Below, in pieces: positions 1 to 7,556 of a DNA stretch of 64,000 nt. Source of the stretch: Bdellovibrio bacteriovorus. GTDB taxonomy: Bacteria; Bdellovibrionota; Bdellovibrionia; Bdellovibrionales; Bdellovibrionaceae. Every line of letters begins with the position of its first letter. The stretch's first letter is position 1. The notes beneath the pieces were generated by a model, which saw nothing but the letters and a program-made list of their open reading frames with translations, was not told the origin of the DNA and did no database searches. The position numbers were made by a program, and so were the translations under genes. Location of the stretch: assembly GCF_001592745.1 (NCBI RefSeq), contig NZ_LUKD01000001.1, positions 242,489 to 306,488 on the forward strand, read 5' to 3'.

Positions 1-397
1 TGGTCAGAATAAAAACAGCATCGTACTTATCGGGCAAATCAATGCGCGCGTTGGCGCGGCGTTGAAGCTGAAATAAATCCGTATCAATTTTTAAAACAGC
101 CCATCCCGCTTCAAAATACAATTCGGTCTGAAAAAAATAACGTTCACTTTTAAATGCAAAATTCACCACGCACTTTTGCGCGGTCGCAATGCCTTTTGAA
201 TCCGCCGTGTGATGGCATAAAAGAGCTTCATCCTTTTCCGTCTGCACCGCGATCAAATGAAAAATATCTTCTTGAGAAGCACCCTTAACGGATACCTGCA
301 TTTTGTCGTGAGCCACTTCGCGGAAAAGCATTTTCTTTTCCGAAAGTGCGACCTTCTTAAAGATCATTTGCGGGGCATTGGGATTGTTCGAATTCAT
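1..397 (-). CDS. PilZ-like domain protein, C-terminal part outside the window
   Basis: The reading frame is open from an ATG at 397 to the left edge, giving 132 visible residues with no stop. After about 105 residues comes a QRRANAR segment followed by a short beta-like stretch. This resembles the RxxxR entry motif of PilZ domains, which bind cyclic-di-GMP, preceded by a YcgR-like N-terminal domain. The call is a motif reading only, because most of the putative PilZ domain lies outside the window. The start codon overlaps the glpK stop as TAATG, so this gene is probably translated from the same message, downstream of glpK. A link between glycerol kinase and c-di-GMP signalling is not established by this arrangement. 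Confidence 0.55.
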   Translation of the reverse strand, partial: MNSNNPNAPQMIFKKVALSEKKMLFREVAHDKMQVSVKGASQEDIFHLIAVQTEKDEALLCHHTADSKGIATAQKCVVNFAFKSERYFFQTELYFEAGWAVLKIDTDLFQLQRRANARIDLPDKYDAVFILT

Positions 398-1881
398 TAA
401 ACTTTCTCCAAAGCCTTTTCCCAGCGGAGCATACGCTCTTTGCGTTTTGCCGGAGTCATCTTTACTTTAAATTCTTTGTTGATCTTCCAGACGCGACGAA
501 TTTCTTCTAAATCTTTCCACATTCCACAGCCCAGGCCCGCGATGAAGGCGGCTCCCAGTGCGGTTGTTTCCAGATTTTGCGGGCGCACTACATTCACGCC
601 ACAATAGTCCGCCTGCATTTGCATTAAAAGATCATTCGCAGCCGCGCCACCATCGACACGCACACTGCGGATTTTTTTACCCAGATCTTTTTGCATAGTT
701 ACTAATATATCCACGTTCTGAAGAGCCATGGCTTCTAAGGTCGCGCGCGCCACGTGAGCCTTTGTCGTTCCCCGAGTCAGACCACTGATAACTCCGCGTG
801 CTTCGGGCTTCCAATGAGGCGCCCCGAGTCCCGTCAACGCAGGCACAAACTCGACACCCTGAGTGTCATCCACGGTTTTGGCCAAAGCTTCGATATCTGA
901 TGACTGTTGGAATAATCCCAATCCGTCACGCAGCCATTGAACAGCGGCTCCACAAACAAAGGCACCACCTTCTAACGCGTAAACCAGTTCTCCATCTTTC
1001 AGTTTCCAAGCAATCGTTGTTAGGAGTTTGTTCTTCGACTTCACTGCCTTTTTTCCGGTGTTCAGCAACAAAAAGCTGCCAGTACCGAAAGTACATTTGG
1101 AATCACCAATATCAAAACAAGTTTGTCCAAAGAGAGCCGACTGTTGGTCCCCTAAAATACCTGTGATAGGAATTCCATCCGGCATGAAGCCCAAACCTTG
1201 AGTGCGCCCGAAATCCGCATTGGAAGGACAGATTTCTGGAAGAATGGATTCCGGTACATTGAAAAGTTTTAGAAGCTCTTCATCCCACCAACCCGTATGA
1301 ATATTCATCAGCATCGTACGCGAAGCATTGCTGACATCGGTTTTGTGAGATTGACCATTGGTGAGTTTCCACAAAAGAAAGGTGTCAACAGTTCCGGCAA
1401 GCACATGTCCTTCGCGGGCTTTTTTCATGGCGTTAGGGACATTCTTAAAAAGCCATTGAATTTTTGTCGCTGAAAAATAAGGATCCAGGACCAAACCTGT
1501 TTTGGCCGTAATCATTTTTTCTTTTTTAGCTTTTTTTAATCTTTCGCAAATTTCTTGTGTACGGCGGCACTGCCAGACGATGGCGTTGTGAAGGGCCTTT
1601 TTCGTTTTCGCATCCCACAGCATCACTGTTTCGCGCTGATTGGTGATGCCGACGGCTTGAATTTGCGATCCTTTAATACCCGCTTTTTCTAGAGCCAAAC
1701 GCATGGATCTTTGTGTTGAGTACCAAATGTCCTCAGGGTCATGTTCCACCCACCCTGGCTTGGGAAAAATTTGTTTGAAAGTTTCACGGGCCTCTGCGAC
1801 AAGACCTCCGGCTTGATTGATAATACAAGTCCTAGAGCTCGTTGTACCTTGGTCAATCGCCATGATAAAAGTAGAAGACAT
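397..1881 (-). CDS. glpK: Glycerol kinase
   Basis: ATP-dependent cytosolic kinase converting glycerol to sn-glycerol 3-phosphate, feeding phospholipid synthesis or glycolysis. The 494 residues match the usual length for the family. FGGY-kinase landmarks are visible in order: the N-terminal phosphate-binding AIDQGTTSSR, GWVEHDPEDIW, TNQRET, the FGTGSF segment near the middle, and a C-terminal DGGAAANDLLMQMQAD followed by TTALGAAF. It is divergent from an acyltransferase gene whose start lies a few dozen bases away, and its stop overlaps the start of the downstream PilZ-like gene. No glpF or glpD is visible nearby, so glycerol entry and oxidation must be encoded elsewhere. Confidence 0.97.
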   Translation of the reverse strand: MSSTFIMAIDQGTTSSRTCIINQAGGLVAEARETFKQIFPKPGWVEHDPEDIWYSTQRSMRLALEKAGIKGSQIQAVGITNQRETVMLWDAKTKKALHNAIVWQCRRTQEICERLKKAKKEKMITAKTGLVLDPYFSATKIQWLFKNVPNAMKKAREGHVLAGTVDTFLLWKLTNGQSHKTDVSNASRTMLMNIHTGWWDEELLKLFNVPESILPEICPSNADFGRTQGLGFMPDGIPITGILGDQQSALFGQTCFDIGDSKCTFGTGSFLLLNTGKKAVKSKNKLLTTIAWKLKDGELVYALEGGAFVCGAAVQWLRDGLGLFQQSSDIEALAKTVDDTQGVEFVPALTGLGAPHWKPEARGVISGLTRGTTKAHVARATLEAMALQNVDILVTMQKDLGKKIRSVRVDGGAAANDLLMQMQADYCGVNVVRPQNLETTALGAAFIAGLGCGMWKDLEEIRRVWKINKEFKVKMTPAKRKERMLRWEKALEKV

Positions 1882-1915
1882 ATTACCCCCAGATTCAGAT
1901 GGACGTTACTACATC

Positions 1916-2686
1916 ATGAAGAATTTCTTGCAGAAACCCAACGAAAAAATTTTTGGTCTTCGGAACCTTGACCGAGACACATTAATTTTTCGCGTGTTGC
2001 CAAGATTCCTTCTAGAGATCCTACGCAAATACTTCCGCCTAGAGATCACGGGCGCTGAAAACATTCCTCGCCGAGGGCCGGTCATCATTGCCCCTAATCA
2101 TTCGGGTTATACTGGATTTGATGCTTTTCTTTTGGGGCATATTGTTCAAGAAGAAGCTCGCCGCGTCCCCCGTGTTTTGACTCATCACTTTTGGTTTTTG
2201 ACCGAAACGACGGCCATCCCCGCACAAAAAATGGGTTTTACTGAAGCAACCTTTGAAAACGGCATGAACGCACTCAAAAAAGGTAATGCCATTGTGCTTT
2301 TCCCTGAGGGCGAACAAGGAAACTTCAAACCCACTTCAGAACGCTATCAGCTGCAAGAATTTAAACGTGGCTTTGTGCGCATGGCTTTAGAAAGTCAGTG
2401 TCCCATCGTACCGGCTATTATTTTAGGCGCGGAAGAAACCCACATCAATTTAAAGAAATTGAAATTCACGAAATTCCTAAAAGGCAGTGTCATTCCATTG
2501 CCGTTGAATATCGTTCCCTTGCCGGCAAAGTGGCGCATTCATTTCTTAGAGCCGATCTATCTTCCTTATAAACCAAGCGCCGTAAATGATTCCGAGCTTG
2601 TGCATGAAATCGCCCAAGACATTCAAGAAAAAATGCAAGAGGCGATCAAAGAAGAGCTTTCTAAGCGCGGGAATCCATTTCTTTAA
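1916..2686 (+). CDS. PlsC-like lysophospholipid acyltransferase family protein
   Basis: Predicted membrane-associated acyltransferase of the 1-acylglycerol-3-phosphate acyltransferase (PlsC) superfamily. I start at 1916 (257 aa). An in-frame ATG at 1862 and one at 1817 overlap glpK, and neither has a good ribosome site. Block I reads NHSGYTGFD (His62 to Asp69), so the spacing is HX6D rather than the textbook HX4D. Block III is FPEGEQGNF, followed by EFKRGFVRMA and IVPAIILG, all typical of the family. Acyl donor and acceptor cannot be told from sequence. It converges on a PAP2 gene with a 4-base overlap, and glpK lies on its other side, so glycerolipid metabolism is a reasonable theme. Confidence 0.8.
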   Translation: MKNFLQKPNEKIFGLRNLDRDTLIFRVLPRFLLEILRKYFRLEITGAENIPRRGPVIIAPNHSGYTGFDAFLLGHIVQEEARRVPRVLTHHFWFLTETTAIPAQKMGFTEATFENGMNALKKGNAIVLFPEGEQGNFKPTSERYQLQEFKRGFVRMALESQCPIVPAIILGAEETHINLKKLKFTKFLKGSVIPLPLNIVPLPAKWRIHFLEPIYLPYKPSAVNDSELVHEIAQDIQEKMQEAIKEELSKRGNPFL

Positions 2687-3405
2687 AATTCCATCGCGAG
2701 ACTAAGACCTCTTGTTTCCCCGTCTAAGATAGGAAGCACCGTCATAAAACTTTTTCCGGTATTCAGCGCCGCCGCTCTTCCCCAATAAATTCCCAATGCC
2801 GCTCCGGCCACCACGTCACTGGCCCAATGGATATTTTCATTCACCCGCGAGACACCGATAAAGGTCGCTGCCAGATAGGCAGGAATCCCCGCTTTGTATC
2901 CATAGGCATAAGCCAACGATGTCGCCGTCGCAAATGCGGAAGACGAATGCCCCGACGGAAACGACAGTCGATCCCGACCGCTGGGACGTTCGCGGTTGAC
3001 GACAAAGGCCGTGGTGATGTGGGTGGCTGCTGTGAGCATCAAAGCTTTACTGTGAGCAACTCCATTCACCGGATCCAAAGCTAATTGTAAGACGGCAATG
3101 GCAATGCCCGGCCCACCACTTCCAAGGTAACCACCAATATCCGCGACATTGGAGTCCATCCACTTATCTTCTTCGCGCAGATTATGAAGATAAATGGTTC
3201 GGTCATACTGTTTCGTGGCCGCGACGGATAAAGCTCCACTTAAAAAAATCATCTGCCCACCGGTATCAAAAGAGTTCACGATCGTGGGCTTAAGCTCGTA
3301 CTCCCAGAAATTGCGGGGCTCAAGAGTTTTCAGATTCTCTTTCATATCGTCCCCGTGAGCAAAGGGACCACTTAAAACTATCAAAAAAGACAGAAGGTAT
3401 TTCAT
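2683..3405 (-). CDS. Secreted or periplasmic PAP2-family phosphatase
   Basis: 240 residues with an N-terminal signal peptide (MKYLLSFLIVLSGPFAHGD). The three PAP2 motifs are visible in the second half: VNRERPSGRDR (a variant of KX6RP), FPSGHSSSAFA, and SRVNENIHWASDVVAG with the catalytic His. PAP2 enzymes remove phosphate from lipid phosphates such as phosphatidate, undecaprenyl diphosphate or lipid A, and the substrate here is unknown. The region before the PAP2 core resembles outer-membrane or periplasmic PAP2 proteins rather than the compact six-helix type encoded just upstream. Its start overlaps the stop of that PAP2 gene (TGATG), so the two are probably translated together. Confidence 0.85.
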   Translation of the reverse strand: MKYLLSFLIVLSGPFAHGDDMKENLKTLEPRNFWEYELKPTIVNSFDTGGQMIFLSGALSVAATKQYDRTIYLHNLREEDKWMDSNVADIGGYLGSGGPGIAIAVLQLALDPVNGVAHSKALMLTAATHITTAFVVNRERPSGRDRLSFPSGHSSSAFATATSLAYAYGYKAGIPAYLAATFIGVSRVNENIHWASDVVAGAALGIYWGRAAALNTGKSFMTVLPILDGETRGLSLAMEF

Positions 3406-3965
3406 CAGGCACCTCGGACTCTTTTGCTAACAAATCGTAGAAAGTGATATGAAAGTTTTCCGACTAGAAATCCCAGAACGAAGCCTGCAATCACGTCAGA
3501 GGGAAAATGCACTCCACAATAAATGCGTGAATATCCCATTAAAATGGCCAGCGGATATAAAAGGTACGCCGATCTGGGGTAAAAAGAGCTGGCAAAAGCC
3601 GCGACGGCAACGGCATCCGCCGCATGACTTGAAGGGAATGAAAATCCCCCGGCCAAAGGACCACGCAAGATCACTTCTTCAAGTAAATTCGAATTCATTG
3701 GACGAGGTCTTGCAAAGATATCTTTAAGAAAAGAACCTGATAGAGCATCAGCGAGACTGGCGACAACACTCGCGCCCAGAAGAACTCCGAGTCCCTTCCA
3801 TCTTTCTTTATAAAAGATTCCGATCAAAAGAAGAGGTAAAAGAAAATAATAAAAAATGGAACTTTTAAAAAAGTCCGTCCACAACGGGAAGAAAGCATCA
3901 AAGCCCTCGTTCGCCGTCGTAAGATTGATCAGGTGAAAAAGCGCGTGATCTAGTTTTTCCAACAT
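3405..3965 (-). CDS. Inner-membrane PAP2-family phosphatase
   Basis: 186-residue integral membrane protein with about five or six hydrophobic segments. PAP2 signature: KDIFARPRP, then FSFPSSHAADAVA, then SRIYCGVHFPSDVIAG. This is the compact form seen in undecaprenyl-diphosphate phosphatases (PgpB/BcrC-like) and lipid A phosphatases (LpxE-like). Choosing between these needs phylogeny. It lies at the centre of a four-gene minus-strand run. Nine bases separate it from the upstream envelope gene, and its stop overlaps the start of the second PAP2 gene. Confidence 0.85.
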   Translation of the reverse strand: MLEKLDHALFHLINLTTANEGFDAFFPLWTDFFKSSIFYYFLLPLLLIGIFYKERWKGLGVLLGASVVASLADALSGSFLKDIFARPRPMNSNLLEEVILRGPLAGGFSFPSSHAADAVAVAAFASSFYPRSAYLLYPLAILMGYSRIYCGVHFPSDVIAGFVLGFLVGKLSYHFLRFVSKRVRGA

Positions 3966-3974
3966 GGGCGCTCC

Positions 3975-4625
3975 TTAAAATGCCAAAATTCCGACGGTCC
4001 AACTCAAACTGTAGATGTTTGAGTTGTCCGTCCTGGAGCTAGAAGAAACGACCACAGGCACGTCTCCATCCATGCGGACGTCATCTTCTTGCTCTAAAGA
4101 TTGAATGGTGAATGAAATTTCTGAAAACCAAACTTGGCCTTTTTGCGTTTTATTTAATAAACCCCAACCAATTCCTGCGACGGGCCCATCTAAGTGAATA
4201 CGACTGACGGAAGGGTCCGAGACATTTGATGGCGTGTCTCCGTTTAAAAAAATCACTGTCGGAGCGCGGCCAATAAAAAGGCGTGCATAAGGAGTTCCCC
4301 ATTCAGGGGTTTCAAGATCGGGGATCTGCGCTCTTAAACCTAAAGTGAATAATGTGTCCCAAACAAGGTAACTGCGCACCCGATTGAATTTAACATTCGC
4401 ACTCCACTCCACCGCCCACTGAGGATGAAAGACATAGAGCAAGTCGGTTTTTAAGTTCAGTCCCAAGCCCGCATCGTCACGCTCATGTTTGGAGATGTAT
4501 ACGGAAGAATTCAAACCTCCACCCGCAAGAAGATGAATCCCTTCACTCCAATATGACGGAGTAAATTCGTCAGCGAAGCTGGGAGCAGAAAATAAAATCG
4601 TGAAAAGAAAGATCCACTTTTTCAT
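3975..4625 (-). CDS. Putative outer-membrane beta-barrel protein
   Basis: 216 residues with a clear signal peptide (cleavage expected after SAPSFA). The mature part alternates polar and aromatic residues and ends in SWTVGILAF, the terminal-phenylalanine signal expected for a strand inserted by the Bam machinery. I do not recognise a named family. Its start shares the A of the upstream stop (TAATG at 4623-4627), so it is translationally coupled to the DUF3943-like gene. The pair sits upstream of two PAP2 phosphatases in the same direction, suggesting an envelope-related operon. Confidence 0.6.
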   Translation of the reverse strand: MKKWIFLFTILFSAPSFADEFTPSYWSEGIHLLAGGGLNSSVYISKHERDDAGLGLNLKTDLLYVFHPQWAVEWSANVKFNRVRSYLVWDTLFTLGLRAQIPDLETPEWGTPYARLFIGRAPTVIFLNGDTPSNVSDPSVSRIHLDGPVAGIGWGLLNKTQKGQVWFSEISFTIQSLEQEDDVRMDGDVPVVVSSSSRTDNSNIYSLSWTVGILAF

Positions 4626-5248
4626 TAAAACCCCACAACAACCTGCAAGCCGACAGACCGATCTGAGACTTGCGGAAGAGCTGCGATGTTTTCAGGATGA
4701 TTCGGCAGCAAAGTGAATGGATTTAAGATGTATCCTAAAGACTTTAAAGCGACGGAATCTTTCGCGCGGAAGTAAGTGCTTAACCGCTCAAATCCCATTC
4801 CCACCAAAGTTCCATAGATGGGAGTTTGATAGATGTCTTGGATGCTGGGTTTCTCGGTGTAAGTTTCGACGGCGAATTCAAAAGCGAGTGATGATAGAAA
4901 CGTCCACAGAAACGCCTCTGTTTGTTCGTAGTCGCGATAACGATAGTAAAGATAATAGTAATTTCCCGAAAGCGCGTGCTTAAAGATATTGAAATCAAAA
5001 CTGTCTTTATCAAACTCGGGATGAAGCGGATAACTGAAGAAGTTATCCCAAGACCCATGATCCGTGATCGTATCCTTCTGAGTGATCAAATAGACCGTCC
5101 ACTGCGCCCCGTACACTGCGGAAAAATCGAGAACCTTCTGATGAATACCAATTCCAGAAGAGGTGTTTTCTTGCGAGGGGTTGGCCAAAACCAAAGACGC
5201 GCTAAAAAGAACTGCAACAAGACTGAAGACATGAACTCGGAAGTTCAT
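4625..5248 (-). CDS. Secreted DUF3943-like protein
   Basis: 207 residues from the ATG at 5248. A longer frame starts at 5269, but GTGGAG lies about six bases before the inner ATG, and that start gives a clean signal peptide ending LVLA-NP. The centre contains FKHALSGNYYYLYYRYRDY, then FEFAVETYTEKPSIQDI and QTPIYGTLVG. This resembles DUF3943 proteins, thought to be envelope proteins of unknown function. It is the first gene of the minus-strand run that ends with the two PAP2 phosphatases. I infer a role in the envelope but cannot name one. Confidence 0.6.
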   Translation of the reverse strand: MNFRVHVFSLVAVLFSASLVLANPSQENTSSGIGIHQKVLDFSAVYGAQWTVYLITQKDTITDHGSWDNFFSYPLHPEFDKDSFDFNIFKHALSGNYYYLYYRYRDYEQTEAFLWTFLSSLAFEFAVETYTEKPSIQDIYQTPIYGTLVGMGFERLSTYFRAKDSVALKSLGYILNPFTLLPNHPENIAALPQVSDRSVGLQVVVGF

Positions 5249-5488
5249 AAAAAGCTCCACGAACCACATGAAAAAACAAACTTGTGGGCCGAACTAACTA
5301 TTTAGAACCTCTAATATTTTCGACCTCTAAGTATGTATGTGATTACTTACTTATGTGAACGCAGATTACACCCAACCCAAATAAGTAATCAAGCAATTAC
5401 TTAAAAATTAAGCAGTGGGGGCCGAACTATAGAAAGAAATATCGAGACCGTTGCAAGACTGCGGTGGGAAATGCACGAAATTTTAAGA
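5249..5488. promoter_or_regulatory. Intergenic region with direct and inverted repeats
   Basis: About 240 bases between the class III pilin-like gene and the DUF3943-like gene, both on the minus strand. The string GGGCCGAACTA occurs twice in direct orientation (5286-5296 and about 5419-5429). Between the copies lie repeated TTACTT/AAGTAA strings, including an inverted repeat AAGTAAT/ATTACTT around 5381-5402. This is the likely promoter and operator region for the minus-strand gene at 4625-5248. No reading frame here looks coding. Confidence 0.35.
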
Positions 5489-5674
5489 CTATTGCTTACG
5501 TTTATCAGGAACGTCTTGAGCGACAACGTTCAGAATGTTGTGCCATTTTGAGACAAGAATACCCGGCTCTTCGGAATTACGACTGGCCAACTGCTTTACG
5601 AGCAAGGCGGAAAGTCCGACGGCGATGGTGAGGAGGAGCACATACTCCACCACGATTTGACCACGTTTATTCAT
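5489..5674 (-). CDS. Small class III-signal pilin-like protein (Flp/TadE-like)
   Basis: 61-residue protein starting MNKRGQIVVEYVLLLTIAVG. The pattern basic-Gly, Gln, then Glu-Tyr and a hydrophobic stretch matches class III prepilin signal peptides and Flp-type pilins. Cleavage would occur near the Gly-Gln junction, leaving a single N-terminal helix. The short tail ends in PDKRKQ. Flp pilins and TadE-like pseudopilins are assembled by Tad systems, but no tad genes are visible here. It lies 13 bases after the upstream gene on the same strand, so the two probably share a transcript. Confidence 0.6.
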   Translation of the reverse strand: MNKRGQIVVEYVLLLTIAVGLSALLVKQLASRNSEEPGILVSKWHNILNVVAQDVPDKRKQ

Positions 5675-5687
5675 GAATTAGATGATA

Positions 5688-6119
5688 TCACACTTCCGCA
5701 AGAGCTAAAGCAGGAGCAGTGACAGCTGGACGCCAGTTTTCCATTGTGAGACGCAAAGTCTCTATCAAAAGATCTAGGTTTTCGTCTTCGATAGGACCAC
5801 GAAGTCCAATCACCACGTCGTCGTGCCACTTTTCAACTTCCAGAGGACCTGGTTTTCCGATGGCGCCTTCGAAGGAAAGAGCAAAACTATCTACGGTAGG
5901 ATAAACCATCACAAGGATGTTTGCTCCTGAAGCTTTAGAAACTTCTTTGGCCTTCGCCATTTCCGCGCCCAACTTCTGTTGAATCAAGAAATAGATTTTC
6001 AAAGCCAGAGCTTCATGAAACTGAGCAAAGTAAATGCGAACGGGACCATCAAAGATGGCACTGTTAAAAGCAGGATTAAAATACTTCGACTGCATTAAAG
6101 TGGTGTATGACGATCTCAT
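5688..6119 (-). CDS. Hypothetical protein upstream of the pilin-like gene
   Basis: 143 residues from the ATG at 6119. An in-frame ATG at 6143 exists, but GGAGGGGA lies just ahead of the inner one. No signal peptide or membrane segment is seen. The sequence is mixed alpha/beta in character (for example ANILVMVYPTVDSFALSF) with a hydrophobic alanine-rich end. I do not recognise the family. It is followed after 13 bases by the class III pilin-like gene, so a cytoplasmic accessory role for that pilin is possible but unproven. Confidence 0.6.
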   Translation of the reverse strand: MRSSYTTLMQSKYFNPAFNSAIFDGPVRIYFAQFHEALALKIYFLIQQKLGAEMAKAKEVSKASGANILVMVYPTVDSFALSFEGAIGKPGPLEVEKWHDDVVIGLRGPIEDENLDLLIETLRLTMENWRPAVTAPALALAEV

Positions 6120-6222
6120 GTTGTAGCTTCCCCTCCACGACACAGCTCAAGACTAGGAAGAAATGCCGTGTTTATTCAAAGGAAATTTTAAGAATCTTAA
6201 ATTTTCTGACGCAGCAGATTAT

Positions 6223-7464
6223 TTAAAGACTATTAAAAACCTTCTTTCCTCTCGAAAAAACAGCCTTCTTCGGCGCATCCCCCACGCTGTAAAACAGGGT
6301 TCGCCAGTCCTTCTCGATGCACAAAATATCAGCAGACTTCCCGACCTCAATGGAACCCACCTCTTGCTGCAAGTTCAAAGCATGAGCAGCTCCGACAGTG
6401 TAGGCTCCGATGACTTCAGGAAGTGTCATCTTCATTTCAAGTCGCGCTAGCAATCCCACCAAATTTAAATCCTGTGTGGGTGATGTCCCTGGATTAAAAT
6501 CTGTCGCTAAGGCCACGCGGGCCCCTGCTGCAATCATGTCGCGAGCGCGCGGATAATTTGTTTTTGTATAGAGATCCGCTGCGGGCAGAAGGACACAAGT
6601 CACTTCAGACTTCGCCAAAGCTTGAATCTCTTTATCCGAGACTTGCAAAAGATGGTCACCTGACAAGGCTCCTAAGCGGACAGCCACATCACTTCCGCCG
6701 CTTAAAGACATTTGATCGGCGTGAATCAGAATTTCAAATCCCATCTCTTGAGCTTTACGCAAATACGCTTCGGATTCCGCTTTCGGAAAAAAGCCTTTTT
6801 CGATAAAGACATCCACGCGACGAGCGAGCTTTTTCTTTTTAACTACTGGAAGGACTTTATCGCCCAAGAAGTTTAAATACTCTTCATAGGTTTTAAATTC
6901 AGGAGGCAGAGCGTGCGCACCCAAGAACGTGCAGACAGTCCGAAGATTCTTAATTGTGTTCGCGGCCTCAAGCATTTTTAATTCATCTTTTAAATTCAAT
7001 GCATAACCGGATTTGATTTCAACCGTCGTCACACCTTGAGAAATAAAGTGATTCGCTCTTTCCTGTCCGTCTTTAGCCAGTTCAGAAACTTTCGCCGAAC
7101 GCGTTTTCTTCATGGTGGATAAAATACCGCCTCCGCGAGCGGCAATTTCCTGATAACTGACACCTTGATTGCGCATTTCAAACTCTGCAGCGCGATCCCC
7201 TGAAAAAATCAAATGTGTGTGACATTCTACAAAACCTGGAAGGACCGTAAGTCCCTTCATGTCGAACTCTTTAAGACCTTTTTTTCGAGACCATTCTTTC
7301 GGAAGTTTTTTATGCGCCCCCACCCACGCAATGCGATCTTTTTCGATCACGACAGAGGCGTTAGACTGAATGCTAAGATCTTCTTCCTGCACGTGCCGTC
7401 CGCCTTTTGCGGAAGCGCCTTGCAAGGTCAGAAGTGTGGAAATATTTTTTAAAAGAATGCCCAT
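6223..7464 (-). CDS. hutI: Imidazolonepropionase
   Basis: Third enzyme of histidine degradation, hydrolysing 4-imidazolone-5-propionate to N-formimino-glutamate in the cytosol. It has 413 residues, normal for the family. Amidohydrolase landmarks are present: the metal-binding VECHTHLIFSGDRAAEF, the substrate-binding ARGGGILST, a central IHADQMSLSGG and the ATDFNPGTSPT segment. hutU and hutH lie 25-28 kb away, so the pathway is split in this genome. No hutG or hutF is visible here. A weak AT-rich inverted repeat follows the gene, but no clear terminator. Confidence 0.95.
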   Translation of the reverse strand: MGILLKNISTLLTLQGASAKGGRHVQEEDLSIQSNASVVIEKDRIAWVGAHKKLPKEWSRKKGLKEFDMKGLTVLPGFVECHTHLIFSGDRAAEFEMRNQGVSYQEIAARGGGILSTMKKTRSAKVSELAKDGQERANHFISQGVTTVEIKSGYALNLKDELKMLEAANTIKNLRTVCTFLGAHALPPEFKTYEEYLNFLGDKVLPVVKKKKLARRVDVFIEKGFFPKAESEAYLRKAQEMGFEILIHADQMSLSGGSDVAVRLGALSGDHLLQVSDKEIQALAKSEVTCVLLPAADLYTKTNYPRARDMIAAGARVALATDFNPGTSPTQDLNLVGLLARLEMKMTLPEVIGAYTVGAAHALNLQQEVGSIEVGKSADILCIEKDWRTLFYSVGDAPKKAVFSRGKKVFNSL

Positions 7465-7507
7465 GGTTTATTCAAACACATGCACGCCTAGGATCAAGCA
7501 AAAATAA

Positions 7508-7532
7508 AAACGGCGCCCTTAGAGCGCCGTTT
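7508..7532 (-). terminator. Intrinsic terminator of the minor-pilin-like operon
   Basis: Stem AAACGGCGC/GCGCCGTTT with a seven-base loop, followed on the minus strand by a T-rich run. It lies 25 bases past the stop of the EF-hand protein gene and would end that operon before hutI. Confidence 0.85.
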
Positions 7533-7556
7533 CACCATCTTAACTGTAATAAAATA

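Noticed and set aside
1862-1915. Upstream starts for the acyltransferase
   Set aside because: They lie inside the glpK start region with no ribosome site. The protein from 1916 begins at a plausible N-terminus.
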